A DNA stretch of 64,000 bases from Streptomyces sp. CGMCC 4.7035 (GTDB lineage: Bacteria > Actinomycetota > Actinomycetes > Streptomycetales > Streptomycetaceae): the NCBI RefSeq assembly GCF_031583065.1, contig NZ_CP134053.1, positions 6,427,001 through 6,491,000 on the forward strand, written 5' to 3'. The position numbers and the translations under genes are program-made. Positions 1 through 10,266 of the stretch are shown here, piece after piece (the first letter of the stretch is position 1; each line of letters begins with the position of its first letter). Under the pieces are notes generated by a model. The model searched no databases and was not told the origin of the DNA. It saw only the letters and a program-made list of their open reading frames with translations.

Positions 1-590
1 GCGCCCGCGGGCACGACGCGGTCGCCGGGTGCGTCGAGGACGCCGTCCGCGCCACCGAACTGGGCGTCAAGTGCCTGCTCGTGGCCGACGAGGGCGTGCT
101 GTGGACCCTGCACCGGGCGCGGGAGGCCGGCATCATTCCGGCCGACACGACCCTCAAGGTCTCGGCGCTCATCGGCCCGGTCAACCCGGCCGCGTACGCC
201 GTGTACGAGCGCCTCGGCGCCGACTCGGTGAACGTGCCCAGTGATCTGACGCTCGATCACCTCACCGAGATCCGCCGGGTTTCCGCCGCCCCCATGGACA
301 TGTACATCGAGGCCCCCGACGACCTCGGCGGGTACATCCGGATGTACGAGGTCGCCGAGCTGATCCGGCGCGGCGCCCCGCTCTACCTGAAGTTCGGCCT
401 TTCCAAGACGCCCGGGATCTACCCGTACGGGCACCACCTGCGGGACCTGACCCTGTCCACCGCCCGCGAACGGGTGCGGCGCGGCAGGCTCGCCCTGGAC
501 CTGCTCGCACGCCACGGAGTCGACGGCGACATGGCGCCGCTCGGTTCGCGGCTGCCGGGCGAGCTGAACCGGTTCCCGGCCGCGTCATAA
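1..590 (+). CDS. TIM-barrel protein, U32-peptidase-like (5' end outside window)
   Basis: The frame is open from the left edge, so the gene is truncated by the window. About 195 C-terminal residues are visible. Alternating hydrophobic strands and helices with the segment [15 protein letters not shown], followed by [12 protein letters not shown], look like a TIM barrel of the kind found in peptidase U32-type proteins. No catalytic motif can be assigned with certainty. The stop lies 139 bp before the sugar-binding lipoprotein and on the same strand, so it may belong to the same sugar-responsive region. Family assignment is tentative; it could equally be a sugar-metabolic TIM-barrel enzyme. Confidence 0.6.
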   Translation, partial: ARGHDAVAGCVEDAVRATELGVKCLLVADEGVLWTLHRAREAGIIPADTTLKVSALIGPVNPAAYAVYERLGADSVNVPSDLTLDHLTEIRRVSAAPMDMYIEAPDDLGGYIRMYEVAELIRRGAPLYLKFGLSKTPGIYPYGHHLRDLTLSTARERVRRGRLALDLLARHGVDGDMAPLGSRLPGELNRFPAAS

Positions 591-602
591 CGTTCCGGAA
601 AC

Positions 603-621
603 TCGGCTTCACAGAAGCCGA
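603..621. promoter_or_regulatory. Inverted repeat upstream of the sugar ABC operon
   Basis: TCGGCTTC-ACA-GAAGCCGA is a perfect 8-bp inverted repeat just after the upstream stop codon and about 110 bp before the chvE start. It could be a weak terminator of the upstream gene or an operator for the importer. There is no T-run. Confidence 0.4.
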
Positions 622-729
622 CACAGCCGCCCACAATCCCACACGACCCTTCTCGGTCTCCCACCGCACCGCCCGCCAAGCACTCTTGGGCCGCCAGACC
701 GAGCCCCACACACATCAAGGATGATGATC

Positions 730-1836
730 ATGCGCACTCGCAGAGCCGCACTGGCCGCCGTCGCCGGAGCCGCCTCCCTCGCCCTGACCCTGTCCGCCTG
801 CGGCCAGAACAGCGATGGCGGAAGCAAGGAGGACAAGGGCAGCGCCAAGGGCGGGACCATCGGCATCGCGATGCCGACCAAGTCCTCCGAGCGCTGGATC
901 ACCGACGGCGCCAACGTCGTCAAGGACCTGGAGGCCAAGGGTTACAAGACCAAGCTGGTCTTCGGTGAGGACGACCCCGACCAGCAGGTCTCGCAGATCG
1001 AGAACCTGATCACGCAGGGCGTCAAGGCGCTGATCGTCGCCGCGATCGACAACAAGTCCCTGAACAACGTCCTCCAGCAGGCCGCCGACGCCAAGATCCC
1101 GGTCATCTCCTACGACCGCCTGATCCTCGGCACGAAGAACGTCGACTACTACGCGTCCTTCGACAACGAGAAGGTCGGCCGGCTCCAGGGCCAGTACATC
1201 GTCGACAAGCTGGGCCTGGCGAGCGGCAAGGGCCCCTTCAACATCGAGCTGTTCGCCGGCTCCAACGACGACAACAACACCAAGTACTTCTTCAACGGCG
1301 CGATGAGCGTGCTCCAGCCGTACATCGACAAGAAGAAGCTCGTCGTCAAGTCCGGCCAGACCAAGCTCACCCAGGTCACCACCCTGCGCTGGGACCCCGC
1401 CACCGCCCAGAAGCGCATGGAGGACAACCTCACCTCGTCGTACACCTCGGGCCGGGTCGACGCGGTTCTCTCGCCCTACGACGGCATCTCCATCGGCATC
1501 ATCGCCGCGCTGAAGTCGGACGGCTACGGCTCCAAGGCCAAGCCGCTGCCGGTCATCACCGGCCAGGACGCCGAGCTCGCCTCGGTGAAGTCGATCATCG
1601 CGGGCCAGCAGTCCATGACGATCTACAAGGACCTCCGCAAGCTCGCCCAGGTCGCCACGGACATGGTCGACGCCTCCCTCAACGGCAAGAAGCCCGAGAT
1701 CAACGACACGAAGTCGTACGACAACGGCACCAAGGTCGTCCCCGCCTACCTGCTGCAGCCGGTGAGCGTCGACAAGACCAACTACGAGAAGGAACTCGTC
1801 CAGGGCGGTTACTACACGGCGGACCAGCTCAAGTAA
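730..1836 (+). CDS. chvE: Monosaccharide ABC transporter substrate-binding lipoprotein
   Basis: Periplasmic-binding-protein-type receptor of a CUT2-family sugar importer, 368 aa. The N-terminus is a lipoprotein signal (basic start, hydrophobic core, lipobox LSAC with Cys24), so it should be anchored outside the membrane. The body has the ribose/ChvE-type fold with segments [16 protein letters not shown] and VISYDRLI. I chose ATG 730 because an AAGG lies about 9 bp upstream; the ATGs at 721 and 724 are too close to it. Gene order receptor, ATPase, permease and the very ChvE/GguA-like ATPase point to a multiple-monosaccharide (arabinose/galactose/xylose/glucose) system. Exact substrate is not visible. 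Confidence 0.88.
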   Translation: MRTRRAALAAVAGAASLALTLSACGQNSDGGSKEDKGSAKGGTIGIAMPTKSSERWITDGANVVKDLEAKGYKTKLVFGEDDPDQQVSQIENLITQGVKALIVAAIDNKSLNNVLQQAADAKIPVISYDRLILGTKNVDYYASFDNEKVGRLQGQYIVDKLGLASGKGPFNIELFAGSNDDNNTKYFFNGAMSVLQPYIDKKKLVVKSGQTKLTQVTTLRWDPATAQKRMEDNLTSSYTSGRVDAVLSPYDGISIGIIAALKSDGYGSKAKPLPVITGQDAELASVKSIIAGQQSMTIYKDLRKLAQVATDMVDASLNGKKPEINDTKSYDNGTKVVPAYLLQPVSVDKTNYEKELVQGGYYTADQLK

Positions 1837-1868
1837 GCGTCGAACCTTACGGATTGGAAGGCACGACC

Positions 1869-3415
<1,547 letters not shown>

Positions 3416-3419
<4 letters not shown>

Positions 3420-4663
3420 GCACCGATGTGACCGACAAGAGCCCGGCCGCCGCGCCGCCCGGCAAGAGCGGCGGATCGGCGTCCGACGGCAACCTGCTCC
3501 AGCTGGTGCTGGGCGGTCTGCGCCGCAACATGCGCCAGTACGGCATGCTGATCGCGCTCGGCCTGCTCGTCGTCCTGTTCCAGGTGTGGACCGGCGGCGA
3601 CCTGCTGCTGCCGCGCAACGTCTCCAACCTGGTCCTCCAGAACAGCTACATCCTGATCCTCGCGATCGGCATGATGCTGGTGATCATCGCGGGCCACATC
3701 GACCTGTCGGTCGGTTCAGTGACGGCGTTCACGGGCGCCTTCGCGGCCGTGCTGACCGTGCAGCACGGTGTGGCGTGGCCGCTCGCGGTGGTGCTGTGCC
3801 TGGCCATCGGCGCGGTCGCCGGCGCGGCACAGGGCTTCCTGATCGCCTACCTCGGCATACCCTCCTTCATCGTCACCCTCGCGGGCATGCTGATCTTCCG
3901 CGGTCTGACGGAGATGTTCCTGAAGGGCCAGACCCTCGGCCCGTTCCCGGACGGTCTGCAGAAGATGGGCAACGGCTTCCTGCCGGAGGTCGGCCCGGAC
4001 ACCAACTACCACAACCTCACGCTGCTGCTGGGCTTCGTCCTGCTGGCCTTCGTGGTGCTCCAGGAGGTCCGCGACCGCAAGCGTCAGCAGGAGTTCTCCC
4101 TGGACGTGGCGCCCAGGAACCTCTTCCTGCTCAAGCTCGTCGCCATCGCCGCCGCGGTCCTCGCCGTCACCATGCTGCTCGCCAGCTACAAGGGCGCGCC
4201 GATCATCCTGATCGTCCTCGGCCTGCTGGTGGTCGGCTACGGCTACGTCATGCGCAACGCCGTCTTCGGCCGCCACATCTACGCGATCGGCGGCAACCTG
4301 CCGGCGGCGAAGCTGTCGGGCGTCAAGGACAAGAAGGTCACCTTCCTTGTCTTCCTGAACATGGGCGTGCTCGCGGCCCTGGCGGGCATGGTGGTCGCCG
4401 CCCGCCTGAACGCGGCCTCGCCGAAGGCGGGCCTGAGTTTCGAACTCGAGGCGATCGCCTCGTCGTTCATCGGTGGCGCGTCCATGAGCGGCGGTGTCGG
4501 TACCGTCCTCGGCGCGATCATCGGTGGTCTCGTCCTCGGTGTGCTGAACAACGGTATGAACCTCCTCAGCGTCGGCACCGACTGGCAGCAGGTCATCAAG
4601 GGCCTGGCCCTGTTGGCGGCGGTCGGATTCGACGTGTGGAACAAGCGCAAGTCCGGTTCGTAA
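3416..4663 (+). CDS. mmsB: Multiple monosaccharide ABC transporter permease
   Basis: Inner-membrane permease of the sugar importer, 415 aa, with about 10 hydrophobic segments. The block [18 protein letters not shown] is the diagnostic CUT2 permease motif (RbsC/XylH/GguB type). The start overlaps the mmsA stop by 4 bp (ATGA) and AAAGAGGT lies just upstream. The protein is longer than RbsC because of a charged loop with DRKRQQEF between membrane segments, as in the GguB/XylH subgroup. It is followed by a strong hairpin, so the operon likely ends here. Confidence 0.92.
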
Positions 4664-4671
4664 GTCAGCTC

Positions 4672-4697
4672 GGGCCCCGCCGGAAACGGCGGGGCCC
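4672..4697 (+). terminator. Perfect 11-bp hairpin with GAAA tetraloop after mmsB
   Basis: GGGCCCCGCCG-GAAA-CGGCGGGGCCC is a perfect stem with a stable GNRA loop, followed by ATCCTTT. It lies between mmsB and the mutarotase and should act as an intrinsic (or readthrough-limiting) terminator. Confidence 0.8.
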
Positions 4698-4718
4698 ATC
4701 CTTTACAGGAGCCGCTAC

Positions 4719-5867
4719 ATGGAACTGAACAGACGCACGGTCATCGCAGGAGCCGCGGCCGCGGGCATCGCCGCGACCACGCTCGGGGGAACGGCACAGG
4801 CCTCGGGAGGCAGGACGCCGGTGAAGAAGCTCTTCGGCAAGCTCGCCGACGGCACGAAGGTGTACCTCTGGTCCCTGGAGAACGGCGGGACCCGGCTGAA
4901 GGTCCTGAACTGGGGCGGTGTGGTGCAGGGGCTGGAGATCCCCGACCGCCACGGCCGCTACGTCAATGTCTCCCTGGGCTTCGACAACATCGACGACTAC
5001 GTGGCGAAGACCCCGTACTTCGGCGCCCTCATCGGCCGCTACGGCAACCGTATAGCCAAGGGCCAGTTCACCCTGGACGGCAAGAGCTACCAGCTGTCCG
5101 TCAACGACGGTGTGAACAGCCTGCACGGCGGCAAGCAGGGCTTCGACAAGCACATCTGGGACGTCGAGCCGTTCACCAAGGGCTCCGACGTCGGTCTGCA
5201 CCTGTACTACACGAGCGTCGACGGCGAGATGGGCTACCCGGGCACGCTCAAGGCGAAGGTGACGTACACCCTCACCCGGCACGGCGACTGGCGCATCGAC
5301 TATGAGGCCACCACCGACAAGGCCACCGTCGTCAACCTCACCAACCACGTCTACTGGAACCTGGCCGGCGAGGGCAGCGGCACGATCGAGGACCACGAGC
5401 TCAAGATCGCCGCCTCCCGCTACACGCCCACCGACTCGGGCCTGATCCCCACCGGCGAGCTGGCGAAGGTCGCCGGCACCCCCTTCGACTTCCGGCACGC
5501 CAAGGCGATCGGCCGGGACATCCGGGCCGCCCACCCCCAACAGGTCACCGCCAAGGGCTACGACCACAACTGGGTCCTGGACAAGGGCATCACCGCCAAG
5601 CCCGAGCACGTCGCCACCCTCCGTGACCCGCGCTCCGGCCGCACCCTGAAGATCGCGACCAACGAGCCGGGCCTTCAGTTCTACTCCGGCAACTTCCTCG
5701 ACGGCACGCTCGTCGGCACCGGCGGCCACACCTACCGCCAGGGCGACGCGCTCTGCCTGGAGACCCAGCACTTCCCGGACTCGCCCAACCACGCGAACTT
5801 CCCGTCGACCGTGCTGCGGCCGGGGCAGACGTACCGTTCGACGACGATCCACTCGTTCAGCGCGTAG
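4719..5867 (+). CDS. galM: Secreted aldose 1-epimerase (mutarotase)
   Basis: Interconverts alpha and beta anomers of sugars such as galactose. 382 aa. The N-terminus has a Tat motif (NRRTVIAG) and an Ala-rich core ending TAQASG, so export in folded form is expected, unlike cytoplasmic GalM. Family motifs are present: NSLHGG, NLTNHVYWNL with the substrate His, GYDHNWV, and LCLETQHFPDSPNH with the catalytic Glu. ATG 4719 has AGGAG 7 bp upstream. It lies 55 bp after the importer operon, across a terminator hairpin, and may supply the anomer the importer takes up. Confidence 0.92.
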   Translation: MELNRRTVIAGAAAAGIAATTLGGTAQASGGRTPVKKLFGKLADGTKVYLWSLENGGTRLKVLNWGGVVQGLEIPDRHGRYVNVSLGFDNIDDYVAKTPYFGALIGRYGNRIAKGQFTLDGKSYQLSVNDGVNSLHGGKQGFDKHIWDVEPFTKGSDVGLHLYYTSVDGEMGYPGTLKAKVTYTLTRHGDWRIDYEATTDKATVVNLTNHVYWNLAGEGSGTIEDHELKIAASRYTPTDSGLIPTGELAKVAGTPFDFRHAKAIGRDIRAAHPQQVTAKGYDHNWVLDKGITAKPEHVATLRDPRSGRTLKIATNEPGLQFYSGNFLDGTLVGTGGHTYRQGDALCLETQHFPDSPNHANFPSTVLRPGQTYRSTTIHSFSA

Positions 5868-5890
5868 GCGCTCCGCTGTGACGGCCGTGG

Positions 5891-5948
5891 GGAGCTGCGG
5901 ACCGGCTGTGGCCGGTCGCGCAGTTCCCCGCGCCCCTTTCGGGCGCGA
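5891..5948. repeat. Streptomyces dispersed intergenic element
   Basis: Contains CAGTTCCCCGCGCCCCTTTC followed by GGGCGCG, able to form a short GC hairpin. From memory this block recurs in many Streptomyces intergenic regions. It sits after the galM stop in the 238-bp gap before the aminotransferase, where I see no gene. Confidence 0.5.
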
Positions 5949-6105
5949 TACCCGGCCCCCGATTCCGTGACGCACACCGATTTCACGCGCGTTGAACAAC
6001 GCCACTCCAGTCCCCGTATGTAAGGGCGGCCCGTGCTCCCCCGCGCGGGCCACCCAATGACGACGGGCCCGCCGTCCCCACGGGCCCGCCCCATACGGAG
6101 GTTCC

Positions 6106-7872
6106 ATGGCCGACAACGTCACCTCGCTGTTCCGCAGCACCGCGGCGCACAGTCCGTCGATGGCGGCGCTGACGCGAGAGGGCGGCGACGGGACGGGTCC
6201 CGTGGACTTCTGTATCCCCTGCAATCCCTACTTCCCCACCCCCGCCATGTTCGACGAGATGTCGGCCCGGCTGCGCGACATCATCACGTACTACCCCAGC
6301 AGCGCGGACACCATCACGGCCGAGCTGTGCAACCTGCTCCAGCTCCCGCCGCAGGCCGTCGCGATGGGCAACGGCTCCACCGAGCTGATCACCTGGATCG
6401 ACCACCTGCTGGTCCGTGAGTCCCTCGCGATCCCCGTCCCCACCTTCGGCCGCTGGACCGACCAGCCCATGGAGACCGGCAAGCGGGTCGACATGTTCCC
6501 GCTCCAGGAGTCCAGCGGATTCGCCCTGGACCTGGCCCAGTACGCCGAGTTCATCCGCAAGCGGGGCACCCGCGTCGCCGTCATCTGCAACCCGAACAAC
6601 CCCGACGGCGGCTTCCTGCACAAGCAGGCGCTCGTACAGTTCATGGACGCGATGGCGGATCTGGATCTGATCGTCATCGACGAGTCGTTCCTCGAATTCG
6701 CCGATGCCGAGGTCGAACCGAGCGTCGTGCAGGAGGCGATGCTGCGGCCGAACGTCGTCGTCCTGCGCAGCCTCGGCAAGAACTTCGGACTGCACGGCAT
6801 ACGCTTCGGCTACCTGGTCGCCAACCCGTCGCTCGCGGGCAAGGTCCGCTCCATGCTGCCGAAGTGGAACCTCAACTCCTTCGCGGAGCACGTGGTGTTC
6901 ATGCTCAAGAACCACGGCGCGGAGTACGCGCAGAGCCTCCAGCAGGTGCGCCGCGACCGCCTCGACATGGCCAGTCAGCTCTCCGCGCTGCCCGGCCTGA
7001 CGGTCTATCCGTCGCAGGGCAACTTCCTCTTCGTACGCCTTCCCGTGGGCGCCGAGGGCACCGTGGTCCGGGACCGGATGCTCGCCGATCACCGGATCCT
7101 GGTCCGCGAGTGCGGTAACAAGATCGGGTCGTCCAGTCGCTTCCTGCGCCTCGTGGTGCGCCCCCAGGTGGACGTGCGTCGCCTGGTGTCCGGCCTGGAG
7201 CAGGTGCTCTACGGGACCAGGAGGGGAGCCGCCGTGCCCGAGCTGGGCACCGGGACCAGCTACAGCTCGGGTACGGCGGCGGTGGACCGGCTCGTCAGCG
7301 AGACGAACGGGGCGGGCCTGCGCGGCCTTGCCGCGCAGGCGGTCGGAGCCGGCGCGGCGGGGCTCGCAGCCGCGCCGGCCTCTGCCCCCGGCATGCCGCT
7401 GTCCGCTCCGGCGGCGCAGACCGGCGGGCCCGGGATGCCGATGCCGATGCCGATGCCGGCGGTGGCCCAGGCAGTCCCCCAGCCCATGGCCCCCGCCCCG
7501 GTTGCGGCCCCCGTCCCGGTTGCGGCGCCCGTCCCGGCTGCGGTGCCCGTCCCGGCTGCGGTGCCTGGGCCGTCCCCGATCATCGCGGCTGCCATGTCCG
7601 CCCCGGCGCCCGTGCCGGCTGCCATGACCGGGCCGTCCCCGATCATCGCGGCTGCGATGTCCGCCCCGGCACCCGTCCAAGCTTCGATGCCCAATCCCTC
7701 ACCGATCCCGGCGGCCCAGATGACCGGCCCGACGCCGCCCGGCGTCCCGGCACGCGGTGGCCTCACCGCAGCCCAGGTTCGCGGCACGACCGGCCCCGTA
7801 CCGGGCCTGGCACCGGCCCCGGCGGCCGGCTGGCCCAACGCGCAGAGCTGGCCGAGCGCGGCGGGGGCCTGA
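6106..7872 (+). CDS. Class I/II PLP aminotransferase with low-complexity C-terminal tail
   Basis: Residues 1 to about 375 form a fold-type I aminotransferase resembling histidinol-phosphate/CobD types: YPSSAD, GNGSTELITW, VICNPNNPDGG, IVIDESFLEF and SLGKNFGLHG, where Lys225 should bind PLP. The product is unknown. The remaining ~210 residues are a Pro/Ala/Met-rich tail built from repeats (four ATGCCG units near 7435-7458, 18-bp units at 7501-7572, and two 63-bp copies at 7567-7692), ending before a Trp-containing terminus. The start has a GGAGG-type site about 6 bp upstream. The enzyme part is complete; the tail is about half its length again and probably disordered. Confidence 0.8.
   Translation: MADNVTSLFRSTAAHSPSMAALTREGGDGTGPVDFCIPCNPYFPTPAMFDEMSARLRDIITYYPSSADTITAELCNLLQLPPQAVAMGNGSTELITWIDHLLVRESLAIPVPTFGRWTDQPMETGKRVDMFPLQESSGFALDLAQYAEFIRKRGTRVAVICNPNNPDGGFLHKQALVQFMDAMADLDLIVIDESFLEFADAEVEPSVVQEAMLRPNVVVLRSLGKNFGLHGIRFGYLVANPSLAGKVRSMLPKWNLNSFAEHVVFMLKNHGAEYAQSLQQVRRDRLDMASQLSALPGLTVYPSQGNFLFVRLPVGAEGTVVRDRMLADHRILVRECGNKIGSSSRFLRLVVRPQVDVRRLVSGLEQVLYGTRRGAAVPELGTGTSYSSGTAAVDRLVSETNGAGLRGLAAQAVGAGAAGLAAAPASAPGMPLSAPAAQTGGPGMPMPMPMPAVAQAVPQPMAPAPVAAPVPVAAPVPAAVPVPAAVPGPSPIIAAAMSAPAPVPAAMTGPSPIIAAAMSAPAPVQASMPNPSPIPAAQMTGPTPPGVPARGGLTAAQVRGTTGPVPGLAPAPAAGWPNAQSWPSAAGA
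7567..7692 (+). repeat. Two 63-bp in-frame tandem repeats in the aminotransferase tail
   Basis: Two 21-codon copies, each beginning GPSPIIAAAMSAPAPV, follow one another directly at 7567 and 7630. The first halves are nearly identical at DNA level. The period is a multiple of three, so copy number can change without frameshift. Confidence 0.85.
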
Positions 7873-8198
7873 CGGGACGGGGACGCTGCGCGAGCCGCGC
7901 CGATCGGGCGGGGACGCGGATGGTTTTCGCCCCCGCCGCCCCTACCCGTCCCGTCCCCAGGGACTCCGCCCCTTCGATCCCGGCCTCAGTACTGGTGAGC
8001 TCGCGTCATCAACTGTCGTGAGCTCCTTCGCGAGGTGAGCCAACTGATCACGCACCGCGAGGGGCAGGGCGTCATGGGTGGGCGCTGATGGAGCCGCTCC
8101 TCCCACCGCCGGCCTGCCAGTCCGCCAAGGTGGGCATCCCGAAGCCAGGGCCCTCCGCACAGGTGGTTTCCCGCGCAGCTCCCGCGCCCCTCCATTAT
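7873..8198. other. Intergenic region with a dispersed repeat; possible gene remnant
   Basis: No convincing gene. 7926-7982 (CGCCCCTACCCGTCCCGTCC and flanks) looks like another common Streptomyces intergenic repeat. On the minus strand about 7950-8095 reads THDALPLAVRDQLAHLAKEL, which looks like the end of a decayed coding region but has no start or partner. Confidence 0.4.
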
Positions 8199-8217
8199 GT
8201 GCAACGAAAGGTTGCAC
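8199..8217. promoter_or_regulatory. ArsR-type operator O1
   Basis: GTGCAAC-GAAAG-GTTGCAC, a perfect 7-bp inverted repeat. Its right arm contains the -35 hexamer TTGCAC of the following promoter. It shares GCAAC-N5-GTTGC with O2. Confidence 0.75.
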
Positions 8218-8240
8218 GTTCGATCCATCCGCCCTAGAGT
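8212..8240 (+). promoter_or_regulatory. Sigma-70 (HrdB-type) promoter of the SRPBCC-arsR operon
   Basis: -35 TTGCAC (8212-8217), 17-bp spacer, -10 TAGAGT (8235-8240). Both hexamers fit the TTGNNN/TANNNT pattern of Streptomyces housekeeping promoters and lie 41-69 bp before the ATG. Confidence 0.75.
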
Positions 8241-8245
8241 GATGC

Positions 8246-8260
8246 GCAACCAAAGGTTGC
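8246..8260. promoter_or_regulatory. ArsR-type operator O2
   Basis: GCAAC-CAAAG-GTTGC, second copy of the O1 core, just downstream of the -10 where the transcript should start. Centre-to-centre distance from O1 is 45 bp. Confidence 0.75.
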
Positions 8261-8280
8261 ATTAGGGCGGGAGTGGCGCG

Positions 8281-8739
8281 ATGGAGTACGGCAGTATCTC
8301 GCGGGAGATCCACATCGAGGCGACGCCTGAGGTGGTCTACCAGGTGATCAGCAGGCCGGAGCACCTGCGGGAGTGGTGGCCCGACGAGGCCGAGCTGGAG
8401 ACGCCGGTACCGGGTGGCACTGGGACGGTGAGCTTCGGGAGCGGGCCGGAGGCCAAGGTCGAGCCGCTGACCGTCGTGGAGGCCGACCCGCCGCGGCGGT
8501 TCGCCTTCCGGTGGGTCTGCGAGGACGGCGAGACCGCCGGGCCCGGCAACTCGCTGCTGGTGACCTTCGATCTCGTGCCCGTCGGCAACGGCACGCTGCT
8601 GCGGTTCTCCGAGGCCGGCTTCCGCGAGAAGGGCTGGGAGGCCGCCGTGCTGGAGGAGGCGTACCAGGACCACGTCCGCGGCTGGGACTACTTCCTGCCC
8701 CGCCTCGTCGGCTACGCCGCCAAGGTGGCAACGCGATGA
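8281..8739 (+). CDS. SRPBCC / AHSA1-family protein (first)
   Basis: 152-aa START-like ligand-binding or Hsp90-activator-like domain: ISREIHIEATPEVVYQVIS at the N-terminus, HLREWWPDEAELE, and a C-terminal helix with VLEEAYQDHVRGWDYFLP. Such proteins, coded with ArsR regulators, bind hydrophobic small molecules, but the ligand is unknown. ATG 8281 has GGGAG 7 bp upstream. Its stop overlaps the arsR start (ATGA), so the two are translationally coupled. The double operator upstream suggests repression by the neighbouring regulator. Confidence 0.85.
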   Translation: MEYGSISREIHIEATPEVVYQVISRPEHLREWWPDEAELETPVPGGTGTVSFGSGPEAKVEPLTVVEADPPRRFAFRWVCEDGETAGPGNSLLVTFDLVPVGNGTLLRFSEAGFREKGWEAAVLEEAYQDHVRGWDYFLPRLVGYAAKVATR

Positions 8740-9074
8740 GCATCACCGCCGTCGACGACGAGCTGTGGTCGGCCGTCGGAGACCCGATACGCCGACGGAT
8801 GCTCGACCTGCTGCTCGCCGAGAACGGCGGAACCGCCACCACGCTCAGCGAGCACCTCCCGGTGACCCGCCAGGCGGTGGCCAAGCACCTCGGCGTGCTC
8901 GACCGCGTTGGACTTGTCCACGCCACGCCCTCCGGGCGCGAGCGCCGCTACGAGGTGGACGAGGCCCAGCTCGCCCGCGCCGTCGCGCAACTGTCCTCGG
9001 TCGGGGCCGCCTGGGATGCCCGACTGCACCGCATCAAGCGGATCGCCGAGGCGATCCAGCGCGGGCGGGACTGA
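8736..9074 (+). CDS. ArsR-family winged-helix regulator
   Basis: 112 aa. The region LWSAVGDPIRRRMLDLLL followed by TTLSEHLPVTRQAVAKHLGVL and the wing GRERRYEV is a classic ArsR/SmtB-fold HTH. There is no metal-binding CxC motif near the recognition helix, which fits the subgroup paired with SRPBCC partners rather than metal sensors. It starts by ATGA overlap with the upstream gene and is followed after 33 bp by a second SRPBCC gene. Autoregulation through the two GCAAC-N5-GTTGC sites is inferred from position. Confidence 0.9.
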   Translation: MSITAVDDELWSAVGDPIRRRMLDLLLAENGGTATTLSEHLPVTRQAVAKHLGVLDRVGLVHATPSGRERRYEVDEAQLARAVAQLSSVGAAWDARLHRIKRIAEAIQRGRD

Positions 9075-9107
9075 CCAGCCCGCCCCGCGCGGAAGGAGAC
9101 ATCGAAA

Positions 9108-9548
9108 ATGGCAGACATCCTGCACCGCATCGGCATCACCGTCGCCCCCGAGGACGTCTACACGGCGCTCACCACCGTCGACGGCCTCTCCCGCTGGTGG
9201 ACCGAGGAGACGGACGGGGACGCCTCCCTCGGCGGCGTGGTCCGGTTCCGCTTCGTGCCCGGCGGCTTCGACATGAAGGTCCTGGAGACGAGCCCCGCGG
9301 AGCGTGTGCTCTGGGAGGTCGTCGACGGGCCCGAGGAGTGGATCGGCACGCAGATCAGCTTCGACCTCAAGCAGGAGGGCGAGTACACCATCGTCCTGTT
9401 CAAGCACGAGGGCTGGCGCGAGCCGGTGGAGTTCATGTCCCACTGCAGCACCAAGTGGGCGACCTTCCTGATGAGCCTCAAGCGTCTGCTGGAGACCGGA
9501 GCCGGCGAACCCGCCCCGTACGACGTCCAGATCAGCAACTGGCACTGA
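9108..9548 (+). CDS. SRPBCC / AHSA1-family protein (second)
   Basis: 146 aa, related in fold to the first SRPBCC protein but clearly diverged: ILHRIGITVAPEDVYTALT, LSRWWTEETDG and a Trp-rich C-terminus ending QISNWH. A strong ribosome site (GGAAGGAG) precedes ATG 9108. It is probably the third gene of the arsR operon. Function of the domain is to bind a ligand in its hydrophobic cavity; no ligand can be read from the sequence. Confidence 0.85.
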   Translation: MADILHRIGITVAPEDVYTALTTVDGLSRWWTEETDGDASLGGVVRFRFVPGGFDMKVLETSPAERVLWEVVDGPEEWIGTQISFDLKQEGEYTIVLFKHEGWREPVEFMSHCSTKWATFLMSLKRLLETGAGEPAPYDVQISNWH

Positions 9549-9657
9549 GCGCGGCAGAACAGCGCACGGCCGCTGCGTGCACATCCACGTCAAGGTGCAC
9601 ACCGGCGTCACGCTCACCTCGGACGGCTCGTTCACCGGCGGCAAGAGACCGGGCCGG

Positions 9658-10137
9658 TCAGACCGGGTGACCCCTGACGAGGGACCACCAGCCCGGCACA
9701 TCGACCTCGGCGCGTACGGTCTTGCCGGGCGGCGGGTCGCGGTCCAGCACCTCCCACCGGTCGGCGAGCGCGCCGACGAGCACGAGCCCGCGTCCGCCGT
9801 CGTCCAGGGGCCCTGCGGGCCGTACGTCACCGGGCCCCGGCGGACGCGCCCCGCTGCGGGTGTCACTGACCTCGATGCGCACGCTTCCGGTCACTAGGGA
9901 GAGCCGCAGCTCGAAGTCCCGCCCGGCCACGCGGCCGTGGGTCACGGCGTTGGCGGCCAGCTCGGCGACGATCACGCCCACGGTGTCGGAGGGGTCCGTG
10001 CCGTGCGGGATGCCCCAGTCGTGCAACTGGTTCAGGGCGAGATGGCGGGCGAGGCGGGCGCCGCGCGGGGTGGCGCTGAAACGCTGCGCGAACGCACGTA
10101 CGGTAACCGGGTGTTGGGGGGTGGGAGGTGCGGTCAT
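9658..10137 (-). CDS. RsbW-like anti-sigma / HATPase protein
   Basis: 159-aa GHKL ATPase of the anti-sigma regulatory kinase type. The N box is VIVAELAANAVTHG, and GGRGLVLVGALADRW is the G-box region. Streptomyces carries many such small proteins; several accompany WhiJ/AbaA-like XRE + DUF397 pairs, as here, where it is divergent from the XRE gene across a 120-bp gap holding a 25-bp palindrome. Whether it binds a sigma factor or only ATP is unknown. No strong ribosome site is visible before the ATG. Confidence 0.85.
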   Translation of the reverse strand: MTAPPTPQHPVTVRAFAQRFSATPRGARLARHLALNQLHDWGIPHGTDPSDTVGVIVAELAANAVTHGRVAGRDFELRLSLVTGSVRIEVSDTRSGARPPGPGDVRPAGPLDDGGRGLVLVGALADRWEVLDRDPPPGKTVRAEVDVPGWWSLVRGHPV

Positions 10138-10182
10138 GTGCCCAATCTGACGGCTTGGAGACCCACTTCACCAGGTCGGCGC

Positions 10183-10207
10183 CGCGTACGCTGCGGCAGC
10201 GTACGCG
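10183..10207. promoter_or_regulatory. Perfect 12-bp-arm palindrome between RsbW-like and XRE genes
   Basis: CGCGTACGCTGC-G-GCAGCGTACGCG. It lies 45 bp before the anti-sigma ATG and 59 bp before the XRE start, well placed to control both divergent genes. Confidence 0.75.
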
Positions 10208-10266
10208 CTTACGGACTGGACAGTACTCGTCACCGCTCGTAACCATGAGCGCGGGAGGTGGCGACG

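Noticed and set aside
9577..9657. Short plus-strand stretch reading VHIHVKVHTGVTLTSDGS
   Set aside because: Looks protein-like but has no start signal, and the frame continues only as antisense of the RsbW-like gene; at most a tiny remnant.
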